64,000 nt of DNA. Source: Solen grandis. Taxonomy: Eukaryota > Mollusca > Bivalvia > Adapedonta > Solenidae. Positions 47,545 through 62,800 of the stretch are shown here, one piece after another. Position 1 is the stretch's first letter, and the number at the start of each line of letters is the position of its first letter. The stretch lies in the NCBI GenBank assembly GCA_021229015.1, contig CM037795.1, positions 11,832,656-11,896,655 of the forward strand. Direction: 5' to 3'. The notes below the pieces were generated by a model. The model made no database searches. It saw only the letters and a program-made list of their open reading frames with translations, and had not been told where the DNA came from. Both the position numbers and the translations under genes were made by a program.

Positions 47545-49067
47545 ATAGATGTCATTCGTGAAAACGAATGATATGACTTTCTGCAAGCTGTGTTAATGCA
47601 AAAAGCAGGAGATAGAAGTTTCATGTAATGACTCACCTCTGGTAGTATTTCATGTTCATGCTGAACAATTGAAATTATATTCCGAAATTAGTGCAAATGA
47701 GAAGAACTAAGTATTAGTCTGTGACGTCATATGACGTCATAACTCTAAACATATGTAGAAATTCTGCAGAACTGCAAACTGTTTAAGTTTCAACTTTCTA
47801 TCTCATCCTGAAGCTCTCTAATCCTAAAATGAAATTTTCGATCCAATGTTCGAATCTTATTTCAGCCACAGAACTTCGGTCTTTCAGAATTTCTTTTAGC
47901 TGACAGGATATGCACACTTAACTTTCAAGATGTACCATCTGTGAAAATTTGAAGAAAATCCGACCATAAATGGCGGCTGTAGAGCGTGAACACCATTTTT
48001 CCACTATTTTTAGCTCTGACGTCACATGACGTCATAGTGTGCTAAAGATGCTTTTGTTCAAAAGGGCATACTTTACTATCATAACTCTGAAATTTTCGTT
48101 ATTCTGAACAACTGGCATCATGTCGAAATCATTGACCTAAAATGAAAATTAAGAAGTATGCTTATGACGTCACAAGACGTCATATGACGTCAAAACTCAA
48201 GATATATGTAGAAATTCTGCAGAACTGCAAACTGTGTAAGGTTCAACCTTCTATCTCATCCTCAAGCTCTTTAATCCTAAAATGAAATTTTCGGTCCTAT
48301 GTTCGAACCTTTTTTCAGCCACAGAACTTCAGTCTTTTGGAAGTTTGGTTAGCTGACAGGATATGCACACCTGAGTTTCAAAAGGTACCATCTGTGAAAA
48401 TTTGAAGAAAATCTGACCATAAATGACGGCTGTAGAGCGCGAACACCATTTTTCACTATTTTTTGCTGTGACGTCATGTGACGTCATAGGGTGCTGAAGA
48501 TGCTTTTGTTCAAAAGGGCATACTTTGCTTTCATAACTCTGAAATTTTCATTATTCTGAACAACTGGCATCATGTCGAAATCATTGCCCTAAATTGAAAA
48601 TTAAGAAGTATGCTTATGACGTCACATGACGTCATATGACGTCACGACTCAAAATATATGTAGAAATTCTGCAGAACTGCAAACTGTGTAAGTTTCAACT
48701 TTCTATCTCATCCTGAAGCTCTTTAATCCTAAAATGAAATTTTCGGTCCTATGTTCGAATCTTATTTCAGCCACAGAACTTCGGTCTTTCGGAATTTCGG
48801 TTAGCTGACAAGATATGCACACCTTTGATTCAAGATGTACCATCTGTGAAAATTTGAAGAAAATCCGACCATAAATGACGGCTGTAGAGCGCGAACACCA
48901 TTTTTCACTATTTTTAGCTGTGACGTCATGTGACGTCATAGGGTGCTGAAAATCATTGAAATCAAAATTTCCTCACGTGACTAATAAACCATAAAAATTT
49001 CATCGTCCTAGGACTATTGCAACATATAAAAATAAGCGTTTAGTTAGGAAGAAGAAAAGAATAATAA
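47545..49067. repeat. Array segment 5: L module and three A units
   Basis: Boundary tetranucleotide mutated to ATAG at 47545-47548; hairpin stem intact with GAAA loop. A units start near 47720, 48165 and 48617, then the transition tail to 49067. This is the shortest segment (~1.5 kb), with no B units. Confidence 0.75.
48617..48644. promoter_or_regulatory. Representative triple CRE-type cluster (TGACGTCA x3)
   Basis: Perfect TGACGTCA palindromes at 48617-48624, 48627-48634 and 48637-48644, i.e. a 10-bp repeat distance. The same A unit has a double cluster at 48921-48928 and 48931-48938. TGACGTCA is the consensus site for CREB/ATF-type bZIP factors. The sites are seen; binding is not known. 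Confidence 0.7.
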
Positions 49068-52047
49068 CTAGATGTCATTCGTCTAAACGAATGATAGGAC
49101 TTTCGGCAACCTGTGTTAATGCAAAAAGCAGGAGATAGAAGTTTCATGTAATGACTCACCTCTGGTAGTATTTCATGTTCATGCTGAACAATTGACATTA
49201 TAATCCGGGAAGAATAAGCGTTTAGATACAAAGAACAAAATAAGTAGTAGTAGTAGTAGTAGTATGCTTATGACGTCATATGACGTCACGACTCAAAATA
49301 TATTAAGAAATTATGCAGAACTGCAAACTGTGTAAGTTTCAACTTTCTATCTCATCCCGAAGTTCTTTAACCCTAAAATGAAATTTTTAGTCATATGTTC
49401 GATTCTTACTTCAGCCACAATACTTCGGTTTTTCGGAATTAAGGTTAGCTGACAAAATATTCACACCTTAGTTTCAAGATGTACCATCTGTAAAAAATTG
49501 AAGAAAATTTGATCATAAATGGCGGCTGTAGAGCGCGAACACCATTTTTCACTATTTTTAGCTATGACGTCACGTGACGTCATAGGGTGCTGAAAATGTT
49601 GTTGCTCAAAAGCTCATGATTTGCTGCAATAACTCTGAAATTTTCATTATTCTGAACAACTGGCATCATGTCGAAATCATTGCCCCAAGTTAAAATTAAT
49701 GCTTATGACGTCCTATGACGTCAAGATTCAAAATATTTGTAGAAATGCTGCAGAACTGCAAACTGTGTAAGTTTCAACTTTCTATCTCATCCTGAAGCTC
49801 TTCAATACAAAAATGAAATTTTTGGTCCTATGTTCGAATATTACTTCAGCCACAGAACTTCGGTTTTTCGGAATTTCGGTAAGCTGGCAGGATATGTACA
49901 CCTTAGTTTCAAGATATACCATCTGTGAAAATTAGAAGAAAATCCGACCATAAATGGCCGCTGTAGAGCGCGTACACCATTTTTCAATATTTTTAGCTCT
50001 GACGTCACATGACGTCATAGGGTGCTGAAGATGCTTTTGTTCAAAAGCGCATACTTTACTGTCATAACTCTGAAATTTTCATTATTCTGAACAACTGGCA
50101 TCATGTCGAAATCATTGCCCTAAAATGAAAATTAAGAAGTATGCTTATGACGTCACATGGCTACATTTGACGTCACGACTCAAACTATATTGAGAAATTC
50201 TGCAGAACTGCAAACTGGGTAAGTTTCAACTTTTTATCTCATCCTGAAGCTCTTTAATCCTAAAATGAAATTTTCGGTCCTATGTTCGAATCTTATTTTA
50301 GCCACAGAACTTCGGTCTTTCGGAATTTCGGTTAGCTGACGAGATATGCACACCTTAGTTTCAAGATGTACCATCTGTGAAAATTTGAAGAAAATCCGAC
50401 CATAAATGACGGCTGTATAGCACGAACACCACTTTTCACTATTTTTAGCTGTGACGTCATGTGACGTCATAGGCTGCTGACAATCATTGAAAACAAAATT
50501 TCCTCACGTGACTAATAACCAATAAAAATTTCATGGTCCTAGGACTATTGCAACATATTAAAATAAGCGTTTAGTTAGGAAGAAGAAAAGAATAATAATA
50601 ATAAAAAATGACGTCACGTGACGTCATGTGACGTTTATTTTCACATAATTGTTAGACACCCAGAGACCTACTAACTGACAAAATTTCAACTTTCTATCTG
50701 AAATATGACAGTTTTTATAAGCATTTAAAAATTGACGTCCTTGGTTCGAATCTTGGATCCGCCATAGATGCTTGGACTTTTCGAATTTTGAAAAACGGAC
50801 ACCGGTATACACAATAAGAACGTAATATACACATTCTGTGAAAATTTGATAAAAATCGGCCCATTAATAATGGCTCTGGACCGTGTACAAACTTTCGTAG
50901 TCAATTTCAAATGTGACGTCATATGACGTCATAGGCTTCTGAAAATCATTGAAATCGAAATTTCAGCATCTAAATCATTTGTCATTAAATTTTCATTGCC
51001 CTTCGACAATTTCAACATATAGAAATACTCTTATTAATATTAGAAATTCATTATCATATAATGACGTCAAGTGACGTCATTTGACGTTTATTTTCACAAA
51101 ATATTTAAGACTCCCAGAGACCTATATACTGACCAAATATCACTTTTCTATCTCAAATAAATCCGATTTTATAAGCATTTAAAAATTTACGACCTTGGTT
51201 CGAATCTTGAATTCGCTATAGAACCATGGACTTTTCGAATTTCGAAAAACGGACACAGGGATGCACAACTAGAATATAATATACACATTCTGTGAAAATT
51301 TGATGAAAATCGGTTCATAAACAATGGCTGCAGACCGCGTACAAACTTTTGTTGCATATTTCCAGTGTGACGTCATTTGACGTCATAGACATATGAAAAT
51401 CAGAGAAATCAAAATTTCAGCGTTTGAAGCATGTTTCTTTAAATTTTCATTGCCCTTCGACAATTGCAACATATAGAAATATTCTTGTTAATATTAGAAA
51501 TACATTATCATATAATGACGTCACGTGACGTCATATGACGTTTATTTTTACACAATGTTTAAGACTCCCAGAGACCTACATACTGACCAAATATCACTTT
51601 TCTATCTCAAATAGGACCGATTTTATGAGCATTTAAAAATTTACGACCTTGGTTCGAATCTTGGATTCGCTATAGAACCATGGACTTTTCGAATTTTGAA
51701 AAACGGACACCGGGATGCACAACTAGAGCCTAACATACACATTCTGTGAAATTTTGATGAAAATCGGTCCAGAAATAATGGCTGTAGACCGCGTACAAAC
51801 TTTTTCACGTGACGTCAAGTCTGACGTTATATGACGTCGTATGAATATAAAATTCATTGCATCCGAAAGCTCATGGTTTGAAATATATGCCATAAAATTT
51901 TCATTGTTCTGAGTCAATGGCAACACCTCGAAATTAACACAAATATAAGAGGAAGAAAAAAAGAATAAGAAGAAGAAGAAAAATAATAAAAAAACAGTAC
52001 AAACCCAATATGACTTTCTGCCTGTAGGCAGAAAGTCCTAATAATAA
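49068..52047. repeat. Array segment 6: L module, A, B, and a B/C hybrid unit
   Basis: CTAG at 49068 with a CTAA-loop hairpin. A units start near 49266, 49706 and 50148, the transition tail lies at 50500-50605, and B units start near 50607 and 51061. A unit starting near 51515 is B-like until about 51720 and then C-like (GAGCCTAACATACACATTCT), ending in the C-type purine tail and one palindrome at 52011-52039. Confidence 0.75.
52011..52039. repeat. Palindrome at the end of segment 6
   Basis: TGACTTTCTGCC-TGTA-GGCAGAAAGTCCT: a 12-13 bp stem with one mismatch and a loop that differs from those of segments 4 and 8, preceded by the same ACAGTACAAACCCAATA. Confidence 0.85.
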
Positions 52048-54417
52048 CTAGATGTCATTCGTGAAAACGAATGATAGGACTTTCTGCAAGCTGTGTTAAT
52101 GCAAAAAGCAGGAGATAGAAGTTTCATGTAATGACTCACCTCTGGTAGTATTTCATGTTCATGCTGAACAATTGACATTATATTCGGAAATTAGTGCAAA
52201 TGATAAGAACTAAGTATTAGTCTGTGACGTAACATGATGTCATATGACGTCAGGACATGACTGCAAGCTTGATTTCTAGTTTAAAGGTCCTATGTTCACA
52301 TCTTACTTCAGCCACAATACTTAGGTTTTTAGGAATTAAGGTTAGCTGACAAAATATTCACACCTTAGTTTCAAAATGTACCATCTGTAAAGATTTGAAG
52401 AAAATCTGATCATAGATGGCGGCTGTAGAGCGCGAATACCATTTTTCACTATTTTTAGCTCTGACGTCAGGTGACGTCATAGGTTGCTGAAAATGCTGTT
52501 GCTCAAAAGCGCATACTTAACTGCAATAATTCTGAAATTTTCATTATTCTGAACAACTGGCATCATGTCGAAATCATTGCCCCAAATTAAAATTAAGTGG
52601 TATGCTTATGACGTCCTATGACGTCACGATTCAAAATATTTGTAGAAATGCTGCAGAACTGCAAACTGTGTAAGTTTCAACTTTCTATCTCATCCTGAAG
52701 TTCTTTAATCCTAAAATGAAATTTTCGGTCCTTTGTTCGAGTCTTTTTATAGCAACCGAACTTCGGTCTTTCGGAATTTCGGTAGCTGACAGGATATGCA
52801 CACCTTAGTTTCAAGATGTACAATCTGTGAAAATTTGACGAAAATCCGAACATAAATGGCGGCTGTAGAGCGTTTAAAACCATTTTTCACTATTTTTAGC
52901 TCAGACGTCACATGACGTCATAGGGTGCTGAAGATGCTTTTGTTCAATAGCGCATACTTTACTGTCATAACTCTGAAATTTTCATTATTCTGAACAACTG
53001 GCATCATGTCGAAATCATTGCCCTAATATGAAAATTAAGAAGTATGCTTATGACGTCATATGACGTCATATGACGTCACGACTCAAAATATATGTAGATA
53101 TTCTGTCGCACTACAAACTGTGTAAGTTTCAACTTTTTGTCTCATTCTGAAGCTCTTTAATCCTAAAATGAAATTTTCGTTCCTATGTTCGAATCTTATT
53201 TCAGCCACAGAACTTCGGTCTTTCGGAATTTCGGTTAGCTGACAGGAAATGCACACCTTAGTTTCAAGATGTACCATCTGTAAAAATTTGAAGAAAATCC
53301 GACCATAAATGACGGCTGTAGAGCGCAAACACCATTTTTCACTATTTTTAGCTGTGACGTCATGTGACGTCATAGGGTGCTGAAGATGCCTTTGTTCAAA
53401 AGCGCATACGTTTGTTTCATAAGTCTGAAAATTTCATTATTCTGAACAACTGGCATCATGTCGAAATCATTGCCCTAATATGAAAATTAAGAAGTATGCT
53501 TATGACGTCACATGACGTCATATGACGTTCCGACTCCAAAAATTTGTAGAAATTTTGCAGAACTGCAAACTGTGTAAGTTTCAACTTTCTATCTCATCCT
53601 GAAGCTCTTTAATCCTAAAATGAAATTTTCGGTCCTATGTTCGAATCTTATTTCAGCCACAGAACTTCGGTCTTTCGGAATTTCGGTTAGCTGACAGGAT
53701 ATGCACACCTTAGTTTCATGATGTACCATCTGTGAAAATTTGAAGAATATCCGACCATAAATGACGGCTGTAGAGCGCAAACACCATTTTTCACTATTTT
53801 TAGCTGTGACGTCATGTGACGTCATAGGGTGCTGAAGATGCTTTTGTTCAAAAGCGCATAATTTACTTTCATAACTCTGAAATTTTCATTATTCTGAACA
53901 ACTGGCATCATGTCAAAATCATTGCCCTAAAATGGAAATTAAGAAGTATGCTTATGACGTCACATGACGTCATATGACGTTCTGACTGAAAATATTTGTA
54001 GAAATTATGCAGAACTGCAAACTGTGTAAGTTTCAACTTTCTATCTCATCCTGAAGCTCTTTAATCCTAAAATGAAATTTTCGGTCCTATGTTCGAATCT
54101 TATTTCAGCCACAGAACTTCGGTCTTTCGGAATTTCGGTTAGCTGACAGGATATGCACACCTTTTATTCAAGATGTACCATCTGTGAAAATTTGAAGAAA
54201 ATCCGACCATAAATGACAGCTGTAGAGCGCGAACACCATTTTTCACTATTTTTAGCTGTGACGTCATGTGACGTCATAGGGTGCTGAAAATCATTGAAAT
54301 CAAAATTTCCTCACGTGACTAATAAGCCATAAAAATTTCATCGTCCTAGGTCCATTGCAACATATTAAAATAAGCGTTTAGTTAGGAAGAAGAAAAGAAT
54401 AATAATAATAATAATAA
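52048..54417. repeat. Array segment 7: L module and A units only
   Basis: CTAG at 52048 with a GAAA-loop hairpin. A first A unit is internally shortened (about 52225-52607), followed by A units near 52608, 53048, 53500 and 53953. The transition tail ends in an (AAT)n run before the next CTAG. Confidence 0.75.
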
Positions 54418-57162
54418 CTAGATTTCATTCGTTGATACGAATGATAGGACTTTCTGCTACAGTTGTCAAACACTAAAAGCGAAGAAAGTAAAAGGATATC
54501 AAATTTCTACTTTTAATATGTTTTTGTAGTGCCATAACTCCATAAACTCTGAAAAATAAAGCGATGAACTTGGAGGATATGGCAAAAGTAACTGAAAATC
54601 ATTTTTTTTTTTAAAAAAATTTAAATTTCACTTAACTTGTCCTTCTCTTATAATCTATGTAATAAAACAAATTTATTGTAAATGCTTACAATTCTATTGT
54701 CATAATTTGGTCCAGCTTTAGAGAGTTTTAAGATATAAACAATGATTAAACTTAACATTTTTCTCAAAATTGAAATGACATTGTTCAACAGGAGCAAATG
54801 CTACACCTTCAATAAGAATTCATGCAAATCAAACAAAAAATAAGGCCTACAGGTCTTAAAACCGTTTAATTTCAACAGAAAACACAACTTTGGCCTACTT
54901 CTCTGAATATAAAGAAGACTTGTACTGAAATTTGACGTCATTGCCTCTAATCTTTGATTAGCCATAAAACCTTTGCCTTTTCAAATTAAAAAAAATGAAC
55001 ACCGGTAAGAGCGTAACATACACATTCTGTGAAATTTTGATGAAAATCCGTCCAGAAAAGAATGTCTGTAGACCGCTTACAAACTTGTGTAGACAACGTC
55101 AAGTTTGATGTCAAATGATGTCATAGACATAAGAAAATCAATAAAATGAAATCTTCATTACCTTAAATATATGCAGAAAATTTGTCATGCCCCTGGGACC
55201 TAAGCAATACATAGAAATTAACGCATAGTTATCAGAAATTATTTTTGACCTTATGACGTCATATGACGTCAAATGACGTTCGCACTAACAGCATAGAAGG
55301 AAGTCATAGAGACTAATATTCAGTTCGAATATCAGCATTCTAAGTCATCTTGAAGCGATTTTATACGTTTTTGAAATTTGACGTCAATGGTTCGAATCTT
55401 GGATTCGTCATAGAACCATTGTCTTGTTGAATTTGGAAAACGGACACCAGGATACACAATTAGAGCATTACATATGCCTTCTGTGAACTTTTGATGTAAA
55501 TCGGTCCAGAAATAATGGCTGTATACTGCATAAAACCTTTTGGACCTCACGTTAAATCTGACGTTATATGACGTCACATTAATATGAAATACCTTGCATT
55601 CAAACGCACATGGATTGACGTATATGCAATTAAATTTGAATGGTCCTTAGAACTTTACAACATATTTAAATAAACGCGTAGATATCAAAAATCATATGAG
55701 TCTATTGATGTTAATTATCACAGAATTTACAGGAAACTTAAAGACTTATAATCTGTCCAAATATGCGTTTTCTAGTTCATCTGGAAGCGATATTATACGC
55801 ATTTGAAATTTGACGTCAAAAGTTCGAATCTTGGATTCGCCATAAAATCTTTGCCTTTGCGAATTTGGAAAAACAGACACCGAGATGCACAACTAGAGCC
55901 TAACATACACATTCTGTGAAATTTTGATGAAAATCGATCCAGAAATAATGGCTGTAGGCCGCGTACAAATATTTTAAGACGACGTCAAGTTTGACGTCAA
56001 GAGACGGCATAGGCTAATGAAAATCATTGGAATGCAAAATGTTCAATTTCAAGCATAAGCTTTTGGGTTTTCAAGGTGCTCGGCCGTTTTCAACATATAG
56101 AATTCAACACGTAAAAATTAGAAATTTCTTTTCACCCATGACGTCATATGACGTCATATGAAGTTCATTCTCTCGGTATCTAAAGAAATCTTAGAGACTT
56201 ATATCCTATTTAAATATTAGCTTTCTAGCTCATTTAGAAGCGATTTTATACGCATTTAAAATTTGACGTCAATGGTTCGAATCTTTGACTCACCATAGAA
56301 CCATTGCCTTTTCGAATTTTGAAAAAAGGACACCGGAAGGCACAACTAGAGCCTATTATACACATTCTGTGAAATTTTGTTGAAAATCGGCCCGGAAATA
56401 ATGGCTGTAGGCCGCGTACAAATATTTTAAGACGACGTCAAGTTTGACGCCAAGAGACGTCGTAGGCAAATGAAAATCATTGGAATGCAAAATTTTCAAT
56501 TTCAAGCATAAGTTACTAGATTGTCAAGGTGCTCGGCCGTTTTCAACATATAGAATTCAACACGTAAAAATTAGAAATTTCTTTTCATCTCATGACGTCA
56601 TATGACGTCATATGAAGTTCATTCTTTCGGTATCTAAAGAAATCTTAGAGACTTATAACCTATTCAAATATTAGCTTTCTAGCTTATCTGGAAGCGATTT
56701 TATACGCATTTAAAATTTGACGTCAATGGTTCGAATCTTGGATTCGCCATAGAACCATTGCCTTTTCGAATTTGGAAAAACGGAGACCGGAAGGCACAAC
56801 TAGAGCCTAACATACACATTCTGTGAAATTTTGATGAAAATCGGCTAAGAAATATTGGCTGTAGACCGCGTACAAACTTTTTCACCTGACGTCAAATCTG
56901 ACGTTATATGACGTAATATGAATATGAAATTCATTGCATTCGAAAGCTCATGGTTTGAAATATATGCCATAAAATTTTCTTTGTTCTGGGCCATTGGCAA
57001 CACATTGAAATTAACACAAATACAAGAGGAAGAAAAAAAGAATAAGAATAATAAAAAACATAACAAACCCAATAGGACTTTCTGCCGAAAGGGCAGAAAG
57101 TCCTAATAATAATAAACAGTACAAACCCAATAGGACTTTCTGCTTTAGGCAGAAAGTCCTAA
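54418..57162. repeat. Array segment 8: T module and C units
   Basis: CTAG at 54418 with a TGAT-loop hairpin. The T module to about 54900 is longer than in segment 4 and includes the ACAGGTCTTAAAACCG block shared with 35040. C units start near 55256, 55690, 56137 and 56590. It ends with two palindromes. Confidence 0.75.
57074..57160. repeat. Two palindromes at the end of segment 8
   Basis: AGGACTTTCTGCC-GAAAG-GGCAGAAAGTCCT at 57074-57104, and AGGACTTTCTGC-TTTAG-GCAGAAAGTCCT at 57132-57160. Stems are perfect; loop sequences differ. Confidence 0.9.
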
Positions 57163-59818
57163 CTAGATGTCATTCGTTTAAACGAATGATAGGACTTTCT
57201 GCAACATCTGCTTTATATTGTATATATAGAAGATGACATAATAGATAATCTGTCCAAATTGCAACTTTCTGTCTCCTCTATTTCTATATAAAATAGCACA
57301 AATAGAACACATTCTGTGAATTTTAATAAAAGTCCGCCCATATCTTGCACATGTAGTTTACATACAAAATTTATACTATGTCATATGACATGGAAGAAAA
57401 ATGAAACAGTGTTCAAATGTAAGTTTCTAACTTTCATCACACAAAGAATTTCATCACTCCAGCTCAGCTGTAACCTTGCTTTATTTTAGCCTCAGTAGGA
57501 AGAAGTATTGAATATTTGTATAGTGCTATATCCTTTCGACACCTGTAACGTAGTTAAACGTATTTAGCGATTTTGGCGTGTTTGGGCTTCCGTGGTTTTG
57601 CCATAAATTCCTGGAATTTCGAACTATGGTGATATTTTGAAAGGTAACATCCCAGCCTACAAACTGATGCAATATGAATATCGTTAGCATAACAATGCAG
57701 TTTTTAGATGGTCTAAAATGTGGGGCTGCGTGTGAATTTTTCAAGGCTTGCAAACTGCTCGCTAGCTACATAGTGTTGGAAATACGGATTTTTGTCTTGT
57801 GCCGTTGTACATTATAATTAATGCTTATTTTGGAAACATAACATTCGAAAAAAAAAAAAAAAAAAATCAAGATATAGCCCATCAATTGCAATTTGATATT
57901 TTTTTTTTTTTTTTAATCGTTGCGCAATATTTAAGCCTGGTGACCCCTGCGCGTGACCTTTTCCATATTTTAATGATGCATGATTATGAAATATCTTATT
58001 TTCCATGTAACTTTCTTATATGAAGTCCAATTTTAATAAACTTGGTACCGTTAGAAAGCTCTTAAAACATGCTACATTTTATACGCATAATGTATAAACT
58101 TATCTTCAGTCGTTTCTGAGATATTGACTGTTAAACCTCAAGAAAACAGCATATTATCAGCAAAATTAGCTTCATTTCATTTGGTTATTTTGCTTATAAC
58201 TTTGTAATGCGTAAACCAATTTTAATAAACTAAATATCTTTGGAAACGTCAATTATTCAGCTATAATTCTTATTCATACATATATTTACAAAAATCGATA
58301 TTTATTGAGATATGGCTACATATATGCAGTAGGGGTGAAAATCAAAATTTCCTCACGTACCTAATAACCCATAAAAATTTCATCGTCCTAGGACTATTGC
58401 AACATATTAAAATAAGCGTTTAGTTAGGAAGAAGAAAAGAATAATAAAAATGAACAAATGACGTCACGTGACGTCATATGACGTTTATTTTCACAAAATG
58501 TTTAAGACTCTCAGAGACCTATATACTGACTAAATATCTCTTTTCTATCTCAAATAGGACAGATTTTATAAGCATTTAAAAATTTACGACCTTGGTTCGA
58601 ATCTTGAATTCGCTATAGAACCTTAGACTTTTCGAATTTTGAAAAACGGACACCGGTATACACAATAAGAACGTAATATACACATTCTGTGAAAATTTGA
58701 TGAAAATCGGTTCATAAACAATGGCTCTGGACCGCGTACAAACTTTTGTTGCATATTTCAAGTGTGACGTCATATGACGTCATAGGCATATGAAAATCAT
58801 AGAAATCAAACTTTCAGCGATTGAAGCATGTGTCATTAAATTTTCATTGCCTTCGACAATTTCAACATATAGAAATACTCTTGTTAATACTAGAAATACA
58901 TTATCATATAATGACGTCACGTGACGTCATATGACATTTTTTTTCACAAAATGTTTAAAACTTCTAGAGACCTATATACTGACCAAATCTCAACTTTCTA
59001 TCTTAAATAGAACAGATTTTATAAGCATTTAAAAATTTACGACCTTGGTTCGAATCTTGGAATCGCTATAGATCCATGGACTTTTCAAATTTTGAAAAAC
59101 AGACACCGGGATGCACAAGTAGAACTTAATATACACAATCTGTGAAAATTTGATGAAAATCGGTTCACAAACAATGGCTGTAGACCGCGTACAAACTTTT
59201 GTAGTCAATTTCAAATGTGACGTCATATGACGTCATAGGTTTCTGAAAATTATTGAAATCAAAATTTCAGCGTCTGATTCATTTGTCATTAAATTTTCAT
59301 TGTCCTTCGATAATTTCAACATATAGAAATATTCTTGTTAATATTAGAAATACATTATCATATAATGACGTCACGTGACGTCATTTGACATTTATTTTCA
59401 CAAAATGTTTAAAACTTCTAGAGGCCTATATACTGATTAAATATCAACTTTCTATCTTAAATAGGACAGATTTTATAAGCATTTAAAAATTTACGACCTT
59501 GGTTCGAATCTTGGATTCGCTATAGAACCATGGACTTTTCGAATTTTGAAAAAGAGACACCGGGATGCACAACTAGAACTTAATATACACAATCTGTGAA
59601 AATTTGATGAAAATCGGTTCACAAACAATGGCTGTAGACCGCGTACAAACTTTTGTAGCATATTTCAACTGTGACGTCATATGACGTCATAGGCATATGA
59701 AAATCATAGAAATCAAAATTTCCTCACGTGACTAATAAGTCATAAAAAAATCATCGTCCTAGGAGTATTGCAACATAGAAAAATAAGCGTTTAGTTAGGA
59801 AGAAAAAAAGAATAATAA
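57163..59818. repeat. Array segment 9: unique ~1.2-kb module and three B units
   Basis: CTAG at 57163 with a TTAA-loop hairpin. 57200-58335 lacks TGACGTCA and contains A- and T-runs near 57848 and 57900, with ~180-bp degenerate repeats (58010-58330) like those at 34200-34900. The transition tail follows, then B units near 58458, 58911 and 59366. No coding sequence is recognised in the unique part. Confidence 0.7.
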
Positions 59819-62800
59819 CTAGATGTCATTCGTCTAAACGAATGATAGGACTTTCTGCAACCTGTGTTAATGCAAAAAGCAGGAGATAGAAGTTTCATGT
59901 AATGACTCACCTCTGGTAGTATTTCATGTTCATGCTGATTAATTGACATTATATTCCGCGAAAAATAAGCGTTTAGTTACGAAGAAAAAAAAAATAAGTA
60001 GCAGTAGTAGTTGTATGCTTATGACGTCATATGACGTCACCACTCAAAATATATTAAGAAATTCTGCAGAACTGCAAACTGTGTAAGTTTAAACTTTCTA
60101 TCTCATCCCGAAGTTCTTTAGCCCTAAAATGAAACTTTTGGTCCTATGTTCGAATATTACTTCAGCCACAATACTTCGATTTTTCGGAATTAAGGTTAGC
60201 TGACAAAATATTCACACCTTAGTTTAAAGATGTACCATCTGTAAAGAATTGAAGAAAATCTGATCATAAATGGCGGCTGTAGAGCACGAACACCATTTTT
60301 TTACTATTTTTAGCTCTGACGTCACTTGACGTCATAGGGTGCTGAAAATGCTGTTGCTCAAAAGCGCATATTTTACTGCAATAACTCTGAAATTTTCATT
60401 ATTCTGAACAATTTGCATCATGTCGAAATCATTGCCCCAAATTAAAAATAAATGGTATGCTTATGACGTCCTCTGACGTCACGATTCAAAATATTTGTAG
60501 AAATAATGCAGAACTTCAAACTGTGTAAGTTTCAACTTTCTATCTCATCCTGAAGCTCTTCAATCCTAAAATGAAATTTTTGGTCCTATGTTCGAATATT
60601 ACTTCAGCCACAGAACTTCGGTTTTTCGGAATTTCGGTAAGCTGGCAGGATATGTACACCTTAGTTTCAAGGTGTACCATCTGTGAAAATTAGAAGAAAT
60701 TCCGACCATAAATGGCGGCAGTAGAGCGCGAACACCATTGTTCAATATTTTTAGCTCTGACGTCATAGGGTGCTGAAGATGCTTTTGTTCAAAAGCGCAT
60801 ACTTTACTGTCATAACTCTAAAATCTTCATTATTCTGAACAACTGGCATCATGTCGAAATCATTGCCCTAAAATGAAAATTAAGAAGTATGCTTATGACG
60901 TCACATGACGACATTTGACGTCACGACTCAAAATATATTAAGAAATTCTGCAGAACTGCAAACTGTGTAAGTTTCAACTTTCTTTCTTACCTGAAGCTCT
61001 TTAATCCTAAAATGAAATTTTCGGTCCTATGTTCGAATCTAATTTCAACCACAGAACTTCGGTCTTTCGGAATTTCAGTTAGCTTACAGGATATGCACAC
61101 CTTAGTTTCAAGATGTACCATCTGTGAAAATTTGAATAATATCCGGCCATAAATGGTGGCTGTAGAGCGTGAAAACCATTTTTCACTATTTTTAACTGTC
61201 ACGACACATAACGTCATAGGGTGCTGTAGATGCTTTTGTTCAAAAGCGCATATGTTGCTATTATAACTCTGAAATTTTCAATATTCTGAACAACTGGCAT
61301 CATGTCGAAATCATTACCCTAAAATGAAAATTAAGAAGTATGCCTATGACGTCACATGACGTCATATGACGTCACGACTCAAAATATTCGTAGAAATTCT
61401 GCAGAACTGCAAACTGTGTAAGTATCAACTTTCTATCTCATCCTGAAGCTCTTTCATCCTAAAATGAAATTTTTGGTCCTATGTTCGAATCTTATTTCAG
61501 CCACAGAACTTCGGTCTTTCGGAATTTCGGTTAGCTGACAGGATATGCACACCTTAGTTTCAATATGTACCATCTGTGAATATTTGAAGTAAATCCGACC
61601 ATAAATGACGGCTGTAGAGCGCGAACACAATTTTTCACTATATTTAGCTGTGACGTCATGTGACGTCATAGGCTGCTGATAATCATTGAAATCAAAATTT
61701 CCTCACGTGACTAATAACCCATAAAAATTTCATCGTCCCAGGACTATTGCAACATGTTAAACTAAGCATTTAGTTAGGAAGAAGAAAAGAATTATAATAA
61801 TAAAAAAAGACGTCACGTGACGTCATATGACGTTTATTTTCACATAATTGTTAGACACCCAGAGACCTACTAACTGACAAAATTTCAACTTTCTTTCTCA
61901 AATAGGACAGTTTTTATAAGCATTTAAAAATTGACGTCCTTGGTTCGAATCTTGGATCCGCCATAGATGCTTGGACTTTTCAAATTTTGAAAAACGGACA
62001 CTGGTATACACAATAAGAACGTAATATACACAATCTGTGAAAATTTGATGAAAATCGGCCCATTAATAATGGCTCTGGACCGTGTACAAACGTACATAGT
62101 CAATTTCAAATGTGACGTCATATGACGTCATAGGCTTCTGAAAATCATTGAAATCGAAATTACAGCGTCTGAATCATGTGTCATTAAATTGTCATTGCCC
62201 TTCGACAATTTCAACATATAGAAATACTCTTATTAATATTAGAAATACATTATCATATAATGACGTCAAGTGACGTCATATGACGTTTATTTTCACAAAA
62301 TGTTTAAGACTCACAGAGACCTATATACTGACCAAATCTCAACTTTCTATCTCAAATAAGCCCGATTTTATAAGCATTTAAAAATTTACGACCTTGGTTC
62401 GAATCTTGGATTCGCTATAGAACCATGGACTTTTCGAATTTTGAAAAATGGACACAGGGATGCACAACTAGAGCCTAACATACACATTCTGTGAAATTTT
62501 GATGAAAATCGGTCCAGAAATAATGGCTGTAGACCGCGTACAAACTTTTTCACGTGACGTCAAATCTGACGTTATATGACGTCATATGAATATATAATTC
62601 ATTGCATCCGAAAGCTCATGGTTTGAAATATATGCCATAAAATTTTCATAGTTCTGAGTCAATGGCAACACCTCGAAATTAACACAAATATAAGAGGAAG
62701 AAAAAAAGAATAAGAAGAAGAAGAATAATAAAAAAACAGTACAAACCCAATATGACTTTCTGCCTGTAGGCAGAAAGTCCTAATAATAAACAGTACAAAC